A DNA stretch of 64,000 bases from Elusimicrobiales bacterium. Lineage in GTDB: Bacteria; Elusimicrobiota; Elusimicrobia; Elusimicrobiales; Elusimicrobiaceae. Below are positions 24,523 through 33,715 of this stretch, piece after piece. The stretch lies in NCBI GenBank assembly GCA_041651175.1, contig JBAZJT010000005.1, positions 93,510-157,509 of the forward strand. Direction: 5' to 3'. Position 1 is the first letter of the stretch. Each line of letters opens with the position of its first letter. The notes beneath the pieces are model-generated. The model was not told the DNA's origin, ran no database searches, and was given only the letters and a program-made list of their open reading frames with translations. The position numbers and the translations under genes are program-made.

Positions 24523-25094
24523 AGCGGCAGCCTCTCACCTTTTTCCAGCGCGGCCCGCATTTTGCGTACCGCCCTGCTCATCCGCGCAAGCACCGTGCCC
24601 AGCGGCGCGCCGGTGGCCTGCGCTATTTCCTTGAAAGACATTCCCGAATATTCCCGCATCAAAACCACTTCTTTCTGCTCCGGCGGCAGCGCGTCCAGCG
24701 CCTTTGCCACGGCCTCCCCGTCCGAGAGGCGGTCCAGCAAAATTTCCGGCTCCTCGCCGCGGGCGGACGGCTCGCGCTGCGGCGCCTCTTCATCTTCCCC
24801 GTCCGGCAGGAAACTCCCAAGCCGCGACGCCCGCCGGAAATGGTCCATCGCCAGATTGGACGCCGTCCGGTACAGCCAGCCCTTGAACTTGCCCTCCTCG
24901 GAATACTTGTCTATATTGCGGAAAACCCTTATAAAGGTCTCCTGGAATATATCCGAGGCGGCGGCCTCGTCTTTGACCATCGCCAACACAAATGAATACA
25001 GCCCGGCCTCATGCCTGCGATAGAGGGCTTCGAAAGCCTCCGCGTCGCCATCGCGGAAAGCCGCCACAAGAACCGCGTCTGTCACACTATTCAT
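24519..25094 (-). CDS. ECF-type RNA polymerase sigma factor
   Basis: 191 residues. Region 2: DAEAFEALYRRHEAGLYSFVLAMVKDEAAASDIFQETFIRVFRN (part of it) with the usual DIFQETF core, and WLYRTASNLAMDHFRR. Region 4: LPPEQKEVVLMREYSGMSFKEIAQ followed by GTVLARMSRAVRKM. The linker is acidic and long (about residues 95-125). It heads the operon with anti-sigma and two low-complexity exported proteins, and transcription is divergent from aspA, so the 25095-25140 gap should hold both promoters; an autoregulated ECF promoter is likely but I cannot identify it. Confidence 0.9.
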   Translation of the reverse strand: MNSVTDAVLVAAFRDGDAEAFEALYRRHEAGLYSFVLAMVKDEAAASDIFQETFIRVFRNIDKYSEEGKFKGWLYRTASNLAMDHFRRASRLGSFLPDGEDEEAPQREPSARGEEPEILLDRLSDGEAVAKALDALPPEQKEVVLMREYSGMSFKEIAQATGAPLGTVLARMSRAVRKMRAALEKGERLPL

Positions 25095-25140
25095 AACGGA
25101 ACGCTCCCGTTTTTTATTGCAATCATGGTATCATATAGGA

Positions 25141-26526
25141 ATGGAACTGCGCGTTGAAAAAGACTCGCTCGGCGGGATAAATGTGCCGGAACACGCCTAT
25201 TGGGGCGCGCATACCCAGCGCGCGCTGGACAATTTCCGGTTAAGCGGCCAGAAGGTCAGCCCCGCGCTGATTAAAGCGCTGGCCATGGTCAAGAAAGCGG
25301 CGGCGCAGGCCAACAAGGAGCTGGAATTTTTGGACGCGGAAAAGGCCGGCGCAATAATCACGGCCTGCGGCGAAATCATAGACGGCAAATTCGCCAATCA
25401 GTTTCCGCTGGACGCTTTGCAGGGCGGGGCGGGAACCTCCGCGAACATGAACGTCAACGAGGTAATCGCCAACCGGGGTATAGAGCTGCTGGGGGGGAAA
25501 AGGGGCGATTACGCGGTAATTCATCCGCTTGAGCATGTCAATCTGCACCAGAGCACCAACGATGTTTACCCCACCGCGCTGAAAATAGCCTGCGTTTACA
25601 AGGTGCGCGCGCTGAGCGAGGCGGCAGCCAGATTGCAGGGCGCGTTCCAGTCGGGCGAGGCTAAATTCGCCCGCGTGGTCAAGACGGGCCGCACCGAAAT
25701 GCAGCCCGCCGTGCCGATGACGCTGGGCGCGGAATTTTCCGCCTGGGCCGAGGCCCTCTCGCGCGACCGCTGGCGCGCCTTCAAATGCGAGGAACGGCTG
25801 CGCGTGGTCAATCTGGGCGGAACGGCCATAGGAACGGGGCTTGGCGCGCCCAGAGATTATATTTTTCTGGTGCTTGAAAAATTGCGCCAGACCGCGGGAC
25901 TTGGCCTCAGCCGGGGCGAAAATCTGCCGGGCGAAACAGCCAATTCCGACGTGTTCGTGGAAGTTTCCGGCATACTCAAAGCCCATGCGACCACTCTGGC
26001 CAAAATCTGCGGCGATTTGCGGCTGCTGAATCTGCTTGGCGAAATAAAGCTGCCTCCGGTGCAGGTCGGCTCCAGCATAATGCCGGGGAAATACAATCCC
26101 GTCATATGCGAGGCCGCCACGCAGTGCGCGCTCAAGGCCATGGCAAACGATGCTCTGGTGGCGGAATGCGCCTCCCGCGCCAGCCTGCAAATCAACGAAT
26201 TCCTGCCGCTGCTGGCGCACTCAATTTTGGAATCGCTGGATATTCTGTCCGCCGCCGATACCGCGCTGGAACCGCATGTGAAAGCCATCTCCGCGGACGA
26301 AAAAACCTGCCTCGCCAACTGCTCTTCGCCGACCGCGCTGATAACTCCGTTTCTTCCGCATGTCGGCTACCGGAAAGCGCTTGAGCTTTTGCAGGGTTTT
26401 GAGGCCGAAGGCGGCGGCGATTTCCGCGGCTATCTGGCTAAAAAGCTCGGCGCAGAGCTTGTGGAGCGCGTCCTCTCCCCGGAATCGCTTACCGCGCTGG
26501 GGCACAAGAATGCAAAAAACACCTAG
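25141..26526 (+). CDS. aspA: Aspartate ammonia-lyase (fumarase/aspartase family)
   Basis: 461 residues from MELRVEKDSL. Hallmarks of the aspartase/fumarase superfamily: GTSANMNVNEVIANR, HPLEHVNLHQSTNDVYPTA (part), GRTEMQPAVPMTLG and the mobile catalytic loop GSSIMPGKYNPV (usually KVNPV). Aspartase is favoured over fumarase by the N-terminal pattern and because the next gene is hydF: aspartase genes often accompany [FeFe]-hydrogenase maturases, where released ammonia may feed synthesis of the bridging amine. It would convert aspartate to fumarate and ammonia. The end overlaps hydF by 17 bases. Confidence 0.75.
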   Translation: MELRVEKDSLGGINVPEHAYWGAHTQRALDNFRLSGQKVSPALIKALAMVKKAAAQANKELEFLDAEKAGAIITACGEIIDGKFANQFPLDALQGGAGTSANMNVNEVIANRGIELLGGKRGDYAVIHPLEHVNLHQSTNDVYPTALKIACVYKVRALSEAAARLQGAFQSGEAKFARVVKTGRTEMQPAVPMTLGAEFSAWAEALSRDRWRAFKCEERLRVVNLGGTAIGTGLGAPRDYIFLVLEKLRQTAGLGLSRGENLPGETANSDVFVEVSGILKAHATTLAKICGDLRLLNLLGEIKLPPVQVGSSIMPGKYNPVICEAATQCALKAMANDALVAECASRASLQINEFLPLLAHSILESLDILSAADTALEPHVKAISADEKTCLANCSSPTALITPFLPHVGYRKALELLQGFEAEGGGDFRGYLAKKLGAELVERVLSPESLTALGHKNAKNT

Positions 26527-27754
26527 GTCTTTGCGGCTGCATATCGGGATTTTCGGGCGGACCAATGTCGGCAAATCAAGTTTCCTGAACCTGATTTGCG
26601 GGCAGGAAGCCGCCATCACCTCGCCCGTCCCCGGCACCACCACCGACGTTGTGGAAAAAGCCATGGAACTGCTGCCGGTGGGGCCTGTCGTTTTTCTGGA
26701 CACGGCGGGATTTGACGATTCCTCGGAGCTGGGCAGGCTGCGCGTGCAGAAGACAAAACGCGCGCTGGAACGCGCCGACGTCGCCGTGCTGGTGTCCGAA
26801 ACCGGCAAATGGGGGGAATACGAACTGCTTATTTCCCGCGAGGCAAAAGCGCGCGGCATACCGCTGATTACGGTATTAAACAAAGCCGACCTCGCGCCGG
26901 TTTCCGAAGATTTCATCGCACAGGTAAAAGCCGAAACGGCGCATTATTTTTCCTGCATCAGCGCCGGCGCGGCAGACCGCGAGGCATACCGCAACCAGTT
27001 CAAGCGGCTGCTGCTGGCCGCCTGCCCGGACGAATTCCTTAACCCGCCGCCGCTTATCGGCGATTTGCTGCGGCCCGGCGGGGTGGCCGCGCTTGTGGTG
27101 CCGATAGATTTGCAGGCGCCCAAAGGCCGGCTTATTCTGCCGCAGGTTCAGGCCATACGGGACGCGCTGGACAGCGACGCGCTTTGCCTGGTGGTCAAGG
27201 AGCGCGAATACGCGCATGCGCTTTCGCTTCTGAAAGAACCGCCCTGCATAACCGTCTGCGATTCCCAGGCCGTGCAGAAAGTTATGGCCGACACGCCGGA
27301 GAATATCCCCTGCACCACGTTTTCAATACTCTTTGCAAGGCTTAAAGGCGACCTGCCCGCCTTTGCGGCGGCTGCGGCGGCGATAGACAGCCTCAAATCC
27401 GGCGACAGGGTGCTTATAGCAGAATCCTGCGCGCACCACCCGCTGGAGGACGATATAGGCCGCGTCAAAATACCGCGCTGGCTGCGCCAGCACACGGGCG
27501 CGGCACTGGATATTCAAACCACCTGCGGGCTGGATTTCCCGGACGATATTTCAAGCTACAAGCTGGTAATACACTGCGGCGGCTGCATGACAAACCGGCG
27601 CGACATGCTCTATAAGATGGAGCGTGCGCGCCAGGCCGCCGTGCCGATGACAAACTACGGGGTGGCTATCTCGTTTTTGCAGGGAGTGTTAAAGCGCGCG
27701 CTGGCGCCGTTTCCGGCGGCGCTGGCGGCTTACGAGAGGGAAAAAGCGCCCTGA
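26510..27754 (+). CDS. hydF: [FeFe] hydrogenase maturation GTPase HydF
   Basis: 414 residues from ATG 26510. N-terminal GTPase: GRTNVGKSS (residues 16-24), VPGTTTD (G2), DTAGFDD (G3), LNKADL (G4). C-terminal cluster-binding domain: ESCAHHPLEDDIGRVKIPRW near residue 307 and HCGGCMTNRR near 356, which give the conserved Cys ligands of the scaffold [4Fe-4S]. HydF assembles the di-iron subcluster before transfer to the apo-hydrogenase. The radical-SAM partners HydE and HydG and the [FeFe] hydrogenase are not in this window and must be elsewhere if it works. Confidence 0.92.
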   Translation: MQKTPRSLRLHIGIFGRTNVGKSSFLNLICGQEAAITSPVPGTTTDVVEKAMELLPVGPVVFLDTAGFDDSSELGRLRVQKTKRALERADVAVLVSETGKWGEYELLISREAKARGIPLITVLNKADLAPVSEDFIAQVKAETAHYFSCISAGAADREAYRNQFKRLLLAACPDEFLNPPPLIGDLLRPGGVAALVVPIDLQAPKGRLILPQVQAIRDALDSDALCLVVKEREYAHALSLLKEPPCITVCDSQAVQKVMADTPENIPCTTFSILFARLKGDLPAFAAAAAAIDSLKSGDRVLIAESCAHHPLEDDIGRVKIPRWLRQHTGAALDIQTTCGLDFPDDISSYKLVIHCGGCMTNRRDMLYKMERARQAAVPMTNYGVAISFLQGVLKRALAPFPAALAAYEREKAP

Positions 27755-27767
27755 TTTTTTTGGGGGT

Positions 27768-27812
27768 CGCTTTCACCCGCAATCCCGCCGTATGGCGGGA
27801 CTGCGGGAAGCG
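27768..27812. terminator. Long hairpin between converging hydF and SSS-operon genes
   Basis: Stem CGCTTtcaCCCGCA.TCCCGCC pairs with GGCGGGA.TGCGGGAAGCG around a GTAT loop. No T run follows on either strand, so it may be a weak or Rho-assisted terminator. Confidence 0.45.
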
Positions 27813-27826
27813 GAAACGGCGGTTCG

Positions 27827-28054
27827 CTATTTGGCGTCCGGCTGCTGCGAGCAGCCCGCCCTTGCCGATATAACCGAAGTTACCAGCATAAACAACGCGA
27901 AAACGCCCATCATCAGGCCGGAGACGACGTTCAGGTTCATCTCCGCGTCCGGCTTGAGCGGCAGCACCATCCCGGAAATCACCAGGATGACGCTGAATAT
28001 CAGAAACAGCAGCCCTATCGGAAAACGCAAATCGTCAAGCAGTCTGTCCAGCAT
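27827..28054 (-). CDS. Small two-helix membrane protein beside SSS transporter
   Basis: 75 residues with two hydrophobic helices (FPIGLLFLIFSVILVISGMVL and GLMMGVFALFMLVTSVIS, parts of residues 10-65) and a polar tail ending QQPDAK. No known domain. It starts 9 bases after the stop of the sodium/solute symporter with a GGGGGC ribosome site, so it is co-transcribed and may be an accessory subunit. Comparable small membrane proteins accompany other SSS transporters. Confidence 0.6.
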   Translation of the reverse strand: MLDRLLDDLRFPIGLLFLIFSVILVISGMVLPLKPDAEMNLNVVSGLMMGVFALFMLVTSVISARAGCSQQPDAK

Positions 28055-28063
28055 ATTGCCCCC

Positions 28064-29743
28064 TTAGTGGAAAAGATAGTTCAGCGCCAGCGTCAGCGCC
28101 AGCACGCAGGCCGCAAGCGGCATGGGCCGCATGTACCAGCGCGTCTCGGTTTCCGCGGGACGCTCGGTCAGGCTGTAGACCAGGCCGCGCATCTCCTCGT
28201 CCGGTTTAGGCTTGGTAAGCAGGCTTACCACCATTGTAACCACAAAGCAGACCACCCATGCCGTTATGGCGATTGCGAAAGCCTGGCCCATGGTGGAATG
28301 GAACTGGTGCACCGAAGACAGATTGCAGGGTATCAGCCAGCCGCCCTTGCCTTCCGCCGTGGTCAGGCCGTGGACGGCGGCAGCCGCCGCGGTGCCGGAA
28401 AGCAGGCCGGTGAATGCGCCGTGGCCGGTGGTGCGCTTCCAGAACATGCCCAGCAGGAAGGTGGCAAACAGCGGCGCGTTCACGAAACCGAATACCAGCT
28501 GCAGCAGGTCCATGATATTGTTGAAGCTGCGCGCCAGATAAGCCGTGGCGATTGAAATCGCTATGCCCACCACCGTCGCTATGCGGCCCATGCGCAGATA
28601 ATGCTCGTCCGTGGCGTCCTTGCGGATATGGGCCTGATAGATGTCGTAAGTCCACACGGTGTTGAAGGCGGTTACATTGCCCGCCATGCCGGACATGAAA
28701 GAAGCCATCAGCGCGGTAAGCCCCACGCCCAGCAGCCCCGCCGGATAGAAATGCGCCAGCATGGTGGGCAGCGTCATGTCAAAATCCGTGGTGTGGCCGT
28801 CCGGCTTGAAGGGAAGCGAGAAGCCGCTTCCCATCTGGGACAGCGTAATGGCTATAAGCCCGGGCAGTATGACAACAAACGGCATCATCATCTTCGGGAA
28901 GGCGGCGATAAGCGGCGTGCGCTGCGCGGCGGACATATTCCTGGCGGCCATGGCGCGCTGCACCAGCAGGAAGTCCGTGCACCAGTAGCCGAACGAAAGC
29001 ACAAACCCCAGTCCCATCAGCATCCCGAACAGGCCTATGCCCATCGGATTGTCGCTGGCGGAGCCCATGTACTGCCACGTGTGAGTCATGACCGGCTGCA
29101 GCCGGGCCTGCATTCCGCTCCAGCCGCCGACGCGGTGCATTCCCGCGTAGACCAGCGGCGCTATGCCCAGCACTATAAGGAAGAACTGAAGCACCTCGTT
29201 GTAAATCGCGCTGCGCAGCCCGCCGGTGAAAGTATACACCGCCACAATGCCCGCCGACAGCAGCACCGAAACCCCGAAGTCCCAGCCCAGCAGCACCTTA
29301 AGCAGTATGGCCAGCGCGTAGAGCGATATGCCGGAGGAGAAAACCGTCATCGTCGCAAACGAAAATGCGTTGAGCAGGCGGGTTTTTTCGTCAAAGCGCA
29401 GGCTCAAATATTCCGGCACCGAGCGCGCGCGGCTGCCGTAGTAAAACGGCATCATGAACAGCCCCAGGAACACCATCGCCGGTATGGCGCCCACCCAGTA
29501 AAAATGCGCGGTCATTATGCCGTATTTCGCGCCGGAGGCGGCCATGCCCAGCACTTCCTGCGCGCCCAGATTGGCGGAGATGAAAGCAAGGCTGGTTATC
29601 CACAGCGGGATGGCATTCTTGCCGCCATGCCCGCCCAGAAAATCGGCGCTGGAATGCACCTTGCGCTTGAGAATTATTCCTATGGAAATGACAAACAGGA
29701 AGTAGATGGAAATTACCAGGTAGTCTATGGGACTGAGTTGCAT
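28064..29743 (-). CDS. Sodium/solute symporter (SSS family, SGLT-like)
   Basis: 559 residues with about 13-14 membrane helices. N-terminal YLVISIYFLFVISIGIILKRK and SSADFLGGHGGKNAIPLW are typical of SSS family glucose/galactose-type symporters, as are SARSVPEYLSLRFD-like text near residue 107 and GGLRSAIYNEVLQ. A sodium-driven sugar or related solute is likely; the substrate cannot be deduced. Transcribed divergently from the 29964 barrel gene, across a 220-base gap with no clear operator. Confidence 0.85.
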   Translation of the reverse strand: MQLSPIDYLVISIYFLFVISIGIILKRKVHSSADFLGGHGGKNAIPLWITSLAFISANLGAQEVLGMAASGAKYGIMTAHFYWVGAIPAMVFLGLFMMPFYYGSRARSVPEYLSLRFDEKTRLLNAFSFATMTVFSSGISLYALAILLKVLLGWDFGVSVLLSAGIVAVYTFTGGLRSAIYNEVLQFFLIVLGIAPLVYAGMHRVGGWSGMQARLQPVMTHTWQYMGSASDNPMGIGLFGMLMGLGFVLSFGYWCTDFLLVQRAMAARNMSAAQRTPLIAAFPKMMMPFVVILPGLIAITLSQMGSGFSLPFKPDGHTTDFDMTLPTMLAHFYPAGLLGVGLTALMASFMSGMAGNVTAFNTVWTYDIYQAHIRKDATDEHYLRMGRIATVVGIAISIATAYLARSFNNIMDLLQLVFGFVNAPLFATFLLGMFWKRTTGHGAFTGLLSGTAAAAAVHGLTTAEGKGGWLIPCNLSSVHQFHSTMGQAFAIAITAWVVCFVVTMVVSLLTKPKPDEEMRGLVYSLTERPAETETRWYMRPMPLAACVLALTLALNYLFH

Positions 29744-29963
29744 TGTTCACTCTCCGTTGGCAGAGCCCGCCTTCGCGGCAAGCCTGCGGATGGCCGGCCT
29801 GCCCGGCGCCTTCGCATGGAATAATCCGACAGTCCGCTGTCGCTGCGGATACTGTTGTAAGTTTAGCAACTTTAGCGGACATGTTCATGGGCATTTGGAC
29901 CTATTTTTATCCGGGGCAAAAAACGCGGAAAATTAGATATACTGTTTCTCATCGGAGGAACCT

Positions 29964-30566
29964 ATGAAAAAAATTTTCTGTGCCGCTGTATTTTTATGCT
30001 GCGTCCGGGCCGCCGGGGCCGATGAGTACATTCCCTTCCAGCGCCAGACGCTCAACAGCGGCCCCTCCTGGGCCACGTTCCATGTCCAGGCATCCGCCGC
30101 TACAAGGCTTAAAAGCGATTTCACAAACACCGCCACCGGCGGCGAGGCGGGGCTGGTGGTCCTCTACGACAAAAACGCTCCGTCGCTGGGGCTTTTCGTT
30201 GGATACTTCCCGGTGGAAGACAGGTTCGCCGACCTCAACTACGTGATAGTGCCTATAACTCTGCGCGCCTCCTATGATATGCAGATGACCGAAGGCGGCG
30301 TCTACTTCACCATGGCCGCAGAGGGCGGCGGGGCCATAAACAGTTTCAAGGACGTCGTGCCGCAGCAAAGCGACGTGCGCAACTCTTATGTAATCGGCGG
30401 GCAGGCGGGGTTCAAGTTCATACCCAACGGCGGCGGGCCGTCCATGCTGTTTGTGCTGGGATACCAGTACCTCAACCCGCAGGTGCTTTTCGCCATACCC
30501 GGCGGATATTCCAACGAAAACCGCAACCTCGGCGCGCCGTACATCAAACTGGGGCTGGAGTTTTGA
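29964..30566 (+). CDS. Small outer-membrane beta-barrel protein
   Basis: 200 residues: signal peptide MKKIFCAAVFLCCVRAAGA, then alternating strands such as FTNTATGGEAGLVVLYDK, LNYVIVPITLRASYDMQ and a final APYIKLGLEF ending in Phe, the usual outer-membrane sorting residue. About eight strands are expected. GGAGG precedes the ATG. The last codons overlap the FkbM methyltransferase start (TTGA), so the two are co-expressed. Function unknown. Confidence 0.6.
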   Translation: MKKIFCAAVFLCCVRAAGADEYIPFQRQTLNSGPSWATFHVQASAATRLKSDFTNTATGGEAGLVVLYDKNAPSLGLFVGYFPVEDRFADLNYVIVPITLRASYDMQMTEGGVYFTMAAEGGGAINSFKDVVPQQSDVRNSYVIGGQAGFKFIPNGGGPSMLFVLGYQYLNPQVLFAIPGGYSNENRNLGAPYIKLGLEF

Positions 30567-31399
30567 CCTCCAAACTGGAAATAGCCCGCTCGCAAAAAAA
30601 ACCGGTTAAATTCCTGGCTTCGCGGCTGCTTATGCGCAGCGGGCTGTGCCGGCTGATTACCATGGACATGGGGGGGTTCCGGCTGCGTTTTTTTCCGTCG
30701 GCGCTTTCCGCCCAGTACTGGATTGACAGGCAGGACCGTTCCTGCGACACAGATTTCATCGCCCGCTACGTAAAACCCGGAGACAACATAATAGACATCG
30801 GCGCCAATATCGGCGCGCTGGCCTTGGCAGCCGCCGCGGCGGCGGGCAGGCAGGGGCATGTCCTGGCGGCGGAGCCGCACCCGCGCATTTACGGCTATCT
30901 TGTCTCAAATATAGAACTAAACGGCTTTGTGAACATAACCCCGGTAAACGCCGCTGCCGCAGCCAACGGAACCGGAGTGCGCATTTCGGATTCCAACGCC
31001 GACGACGAAAACCGCCTCTCGGACGAAGGAATAGACGTGCCCGCCCGCGCACTGGACGATATGGCCCGGCTGCTCTACGGCGAAATAGCGCTGCTTAAAA
31101 TAGACACCGAGGGCTGCGAGAAGTTCGTTCTGGACGGCGGGGCAAAAACCCTGGCCCGGACATCCTGCGTTTACTTTGAATCCTGCCAGAGCCAGTTCGC
31201 CCGCTATGGCTACACCTGCGCTGAACTGTTCAATTCGCTGGAGGCGGCGGAATTTTCAGTCTACCGAAAAACCGGCGATACCGTTCTGGAGCGGCTGCCG
31301 GAAGGCTATATCTCCAGCAAATGCGAGAACCTGTTCGCGCTGAAAAACGAGGAAATGTTCTCCTCCCGCACCGGCTGGACCACCCGGTTTTACAAATAG
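30563..31399 (+). CDS. FkbM-family SAM-dependent methyltransferase
   Basis: 278 residues. The FkbM-type Rossmann core is visible: YVKPGDNIIDIGANIGALAL (motif I), VLAAEPHPRIYGYL, and LLKIDTEGCEKFVLDG, the latter being the characteristic IDxEGxE motif. These enzymes O-methylate sugars or small molecules, often on surface glycans. The start is TTG overlapping the upstream stop (TTGA); no ATG fits without losing conserved sequence. It converges with hflX 4 bases away, leaving no room for a separate terminator. Confidence 0.8.
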   Translation: MTSKLEIARSQKKPVKFLASRLLMRSGLCRLITMDMGGFRLRFFPSALSAQYWIDRQDRSCDTDFIARYVKPGDNIIDIGANIGALALAAAAAAGRQGHVLAAEPHPRIYGYLVSNIELNGFVNITPVNAAAAANGTGVRISDSNADDENRLSDEGIDVPARALDDMARLLYGEIALLKIDTEGCEKFVLDGGAKTLARTSCVYFESCQSQFARYGYTCAELFNSLEAAEFSVYRKTGDTVLERLPEGYISSKCENLFALKNEEMFSSRTGWTTRFYK

Positions 31400-31403
31400 C
31401 CCG

Positions 31404-32663
31404 CTATTCACTGACAAGATTGGAAATCCGCTCCCAGTTGCCGTCGGTGGCAAGCAGCTCCAGCTCCGTGTTCCCGGCGGGATCCTGGCGGCGGGCGATA
31501 ACCATGCAGCTTTCGTAAATCTGGTTCAGCAGCGCGCCCCTGCCCGCCGCGACAACCAGCCGACGCGGCTTCCAGACGGCAGACAGCACCCGCTCCACCG
31601 CCAGCAGCATCTCGTCCAGCCCCCGGCCTTCAAGCGCGCTGATAAATATGGAGTCCGGGTTTTCGCGCCGCAGCGCGGACATGCGCCGCGCATCCAGCAG
31701 GTCCGCCTTGTTGAAAACCTCCACCACAGGGATATGCGCGGCGTCCAGCTCTGCCAGAGTGGCAAGCACGGTGGCCTTCTGCTCGCGGCACAGCGGGGAG
31801 GCGCCGTCGCGCACATGCACCACGCAGTCGGCGGCGGCGATTTCCTCCATAGTGGCGCGGAAGGCGGCTACCAGCCCGTGCGGCAGCTTCTGGATGAAAC
31901 CGACGGTGTCCGTAAACAGCGCGGCGGCCCCGCTTTTGAGCCGGACGCGGCGGGTGGTGGTGTCCAGCGTAGCAAACAGCTTATTGTCTGCGTAAACATC
32001 GCGCTTTCCCGAAAGCGCGTTAAGCAGGGTGGATTTTCCGGCGTTGGTGTATCCGGCTATGGCTATCTGAGCCAGCGGGACGGAGGCGCGCCGCCCCCTG
32101 CGGTTGAGCCTTTCGGCGCGGACGGCTTCTATCTCCCGCTCCAGCGCGACAATCCTTTCGCGCAGACGGCGGCGGTCGTATTCCAGCCGCCGTTCTCCGG
32201 GGCCGCGCGTGCCTATGCCGCCGGTCTGCTGCATCATCTCGCCGCCGCGCCCGGTAAGGCGCGGCAGCATGTAGTTTAGCTGGGCAAGCTCCACCTGCAG
32301 CCTGCCTTCGCGCGTCCTGGCGCGCAGGGCGAAAATATCCAGTATCAGCCGGGTGCGGTCTATGATTTTGGCGTGTATTATGCTCTCCAGATTGCGCTGC
32401 TGCGCGGGGGAAAGTTCCTCGTCAAAAATAACGGTGTCCACCTCCAGCCGGCGGACGGCGGCGGCCAGCTCCTCCGCCTTGCCGGAGCCGACCAACGTGG
32501 CGGGGTGGAAAGACGAGAGCCTTATGGAAAACGCCTCTACCGGACATGCGCCGGCGGTTTCGCAGAGCCGGCGCAGCTCGTCCAGCGACGATTGCGCCGC
32601 CTCCGCGCCCGCGCGGCGGGGGCGTTTGAGCTCAACTCCGGCCAGTATGGCTTTTTCGGTCAT
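31404..32663 (-). CDS. hflX: Ribosome-associated GTPase HflX
   Basis: 419 residues. N-terminal HflX domain with FHPATLVGSGKAEELAA and DEELSPAQQRNLE, then a coiled helical linker with GGIGTRGPGERRLE, and the G domain: GYTNAGKSTLLN near residue 206, FATLDTTTR (G2), DTVGFI (G3), FNKADLL (G4). HflX splits stalled ribosomes under stress. Its ATG overlaps the miaA stop (ATGA), the same miaA-hflX neighbourhood as in many bacteria, where hfq lies between them. Confidence 0.93.
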   Translation of the reverse strand: MTEKAILAGVELKRPRRAGAEAAQSSLDELRRLCETAGACPVEAFSIRLSSFHPATLVGSGKAEELAAAVRRLEVDTVIFDEELSPAQQRNLESIIHAKIIDRTRLILDIFALRARTREGRLQVELAQLNYMLPRLTGRGGEMMQQTGGIGTRGPGERRLEYDRRRLRERIVALEREIEAVRAERLNRRGRRASVPLAQIAIAGYTNAGKSTLLNALSGKRDVYADNKLFATLDTTTRRVRLKSGAAALFTDTVGFIQKLPHGLVAAFRATMEEIAAADCVVHVRDGASPLCREQKATVLATLAELDAAHIPVVEVFNKADLLDARRMSALRRENPDSIFISALEGRGLDEMLLAVERVLSAVWKPRRLVVAAGRGALLNQIYESCMVIARRQDPAGNTELELLATDGNWERISNLVSE

Positions 32664-33637
32664 AAAGCGCGCGCGTTGTCCAGCGCTATGCCGGAGACTT
32701 CCTCCGGCGTCCAGTCCCGCGAATCCGACAGCGAAATCCAGCGTATGTTCTTGTAGCGGCGCAACCAGGTGATCTGCCGCTTGGCGTAGGCCTGGGTGAG
32801 GGTGATAATGCGGTGAATAGTGTCCGTCCGGGCGGCTTTGGCGCGCAGATAATCCACGGCCTGCGGGTATCCCAGGCTTTTAAGCGCGGGGCAGTCCTCC
32901 GGGTAGCCGGATTGCAGAAGGGCGTCCGTCTCGGAGGCCATGGCGTCAAAAATTTTATGGGTTCTGGCGGCGATGCGCTCGCGCAGCACGTCGCGGCTCC
33001 AGTCCAGCACGAAAAATACCGCCTTGTGCGTGGGCAGCGCGTCGTAAAACCGGCCCGACCATAATTGCGAGATGGGTATGCCCGTAAGCTCGCGCACTTC
33101 CATGGCGCGTATGACGCGCTGTATGTTGCCGGCCGGAATTTTTTCCGCCGCCTGCGGGTCAAGCCCGCGCAGCCGCGCGTGCATCCCCTCCGGCCCCAGT
33201 TCCCGCGCAAGGCGCGCAAGCGCAAGCCGCAGCTGGCTGTCGCCTTTGGGCAGCGCGTCCATCCCGTTCCAGTAGGCCTGCAGGTAAAGCCCGGTGCCGC
33301 CCGCAAATACCGGCCTTGCGCCGCGCGCGCGGATGGCGGCCTCCGCCGCGGCTGCCGCGGCGGCGAAGCTGCCCGCGTCATAAGAACTGCGCGGGTCCAG
33401 AAAATCCACCAGATGATACGGCACCCCGCCGGACAGGTACATCCGCGCGCCGTCTTTTTCAACCCACTGCCCCGGCGGCTTGGCCGTTCCGGCGGAAAGT
33501 TTTGCGTAAATCTGCCGGGAATCGGCGGAGATTATCTCGCCGCCGCAGGCTTTTGCCAGCGCGATGGCGATATCGGTTTTGCCGGAGGCCGTCGGCCCCA
33601 TCAGCACTATGGGTTTTTCCACACCGCTATTAAACAT
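32660..33637 (-). CDS. miaA: tRNA dimethylallyltransferase MiaA
   Basis: 325 residues. P-loop GPTASGKTDIA at residues 13-23, then ISADSRQIYAKLSAGTAKP (target-recognition DSRQ), HLVDFLDP and AGGTGLYLQAYWNG. It adds a dimethylallyl group to A37 of tRNAs reading UNN codons. MiaB, which acts next on the same base, is encoded at 39.4 kb, so both steps are present. It precedes hflX with a 4-base overlap. Confidence 0.95.
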   Translation of the reverse strand: MFNSGVEKPIVLMGPTASGKTDIAIALAKACGGEIISADSRQIYAKLSAGTAKPPGQWVEKDGARMYLSGGVPYHLVDFLDPRSSYDAGSFAAAAAAAEAAIRARGARPVFAGGTGLYLQAYWNGMDALPKGDSQLRLALARLARELGPEGMHARLRGLDPQAAEKIPAGNIQRVIRAMEVRELTGIPISQLWSGRFYDALPTHKAVFFVLDWSRDVLRERIAARTHKIFDAMASETDALLQSGYPEDCPALKSLGYPQAVDYLRAKAARTDTIHRIITLTQAYAKRQITWLRRYKNIRWISLSDSRDWTPEEVSGIALDNARAL

Positions 33638-33683
33638 TTTTTGAGGGCTTGACGGGAACCGCCGCCGCGCTTTCGGGCCGGAG

Positions 33684-33712
33684 GCTGCCGCCCGCGCGGC
33701 AGCCTCCGCTCG
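33684..33712. terminator. GC-rich hairpin after the M13 peptidase gene
   Basis: Perfect stem GGAGGCTGCCGC with its complement just 4 bases beyond the peptidase stop. No T run follows, so termination here would need help; it also lies before the miaA start. Confidence 0.5.
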
Positions 33713-33715
33713 CGG

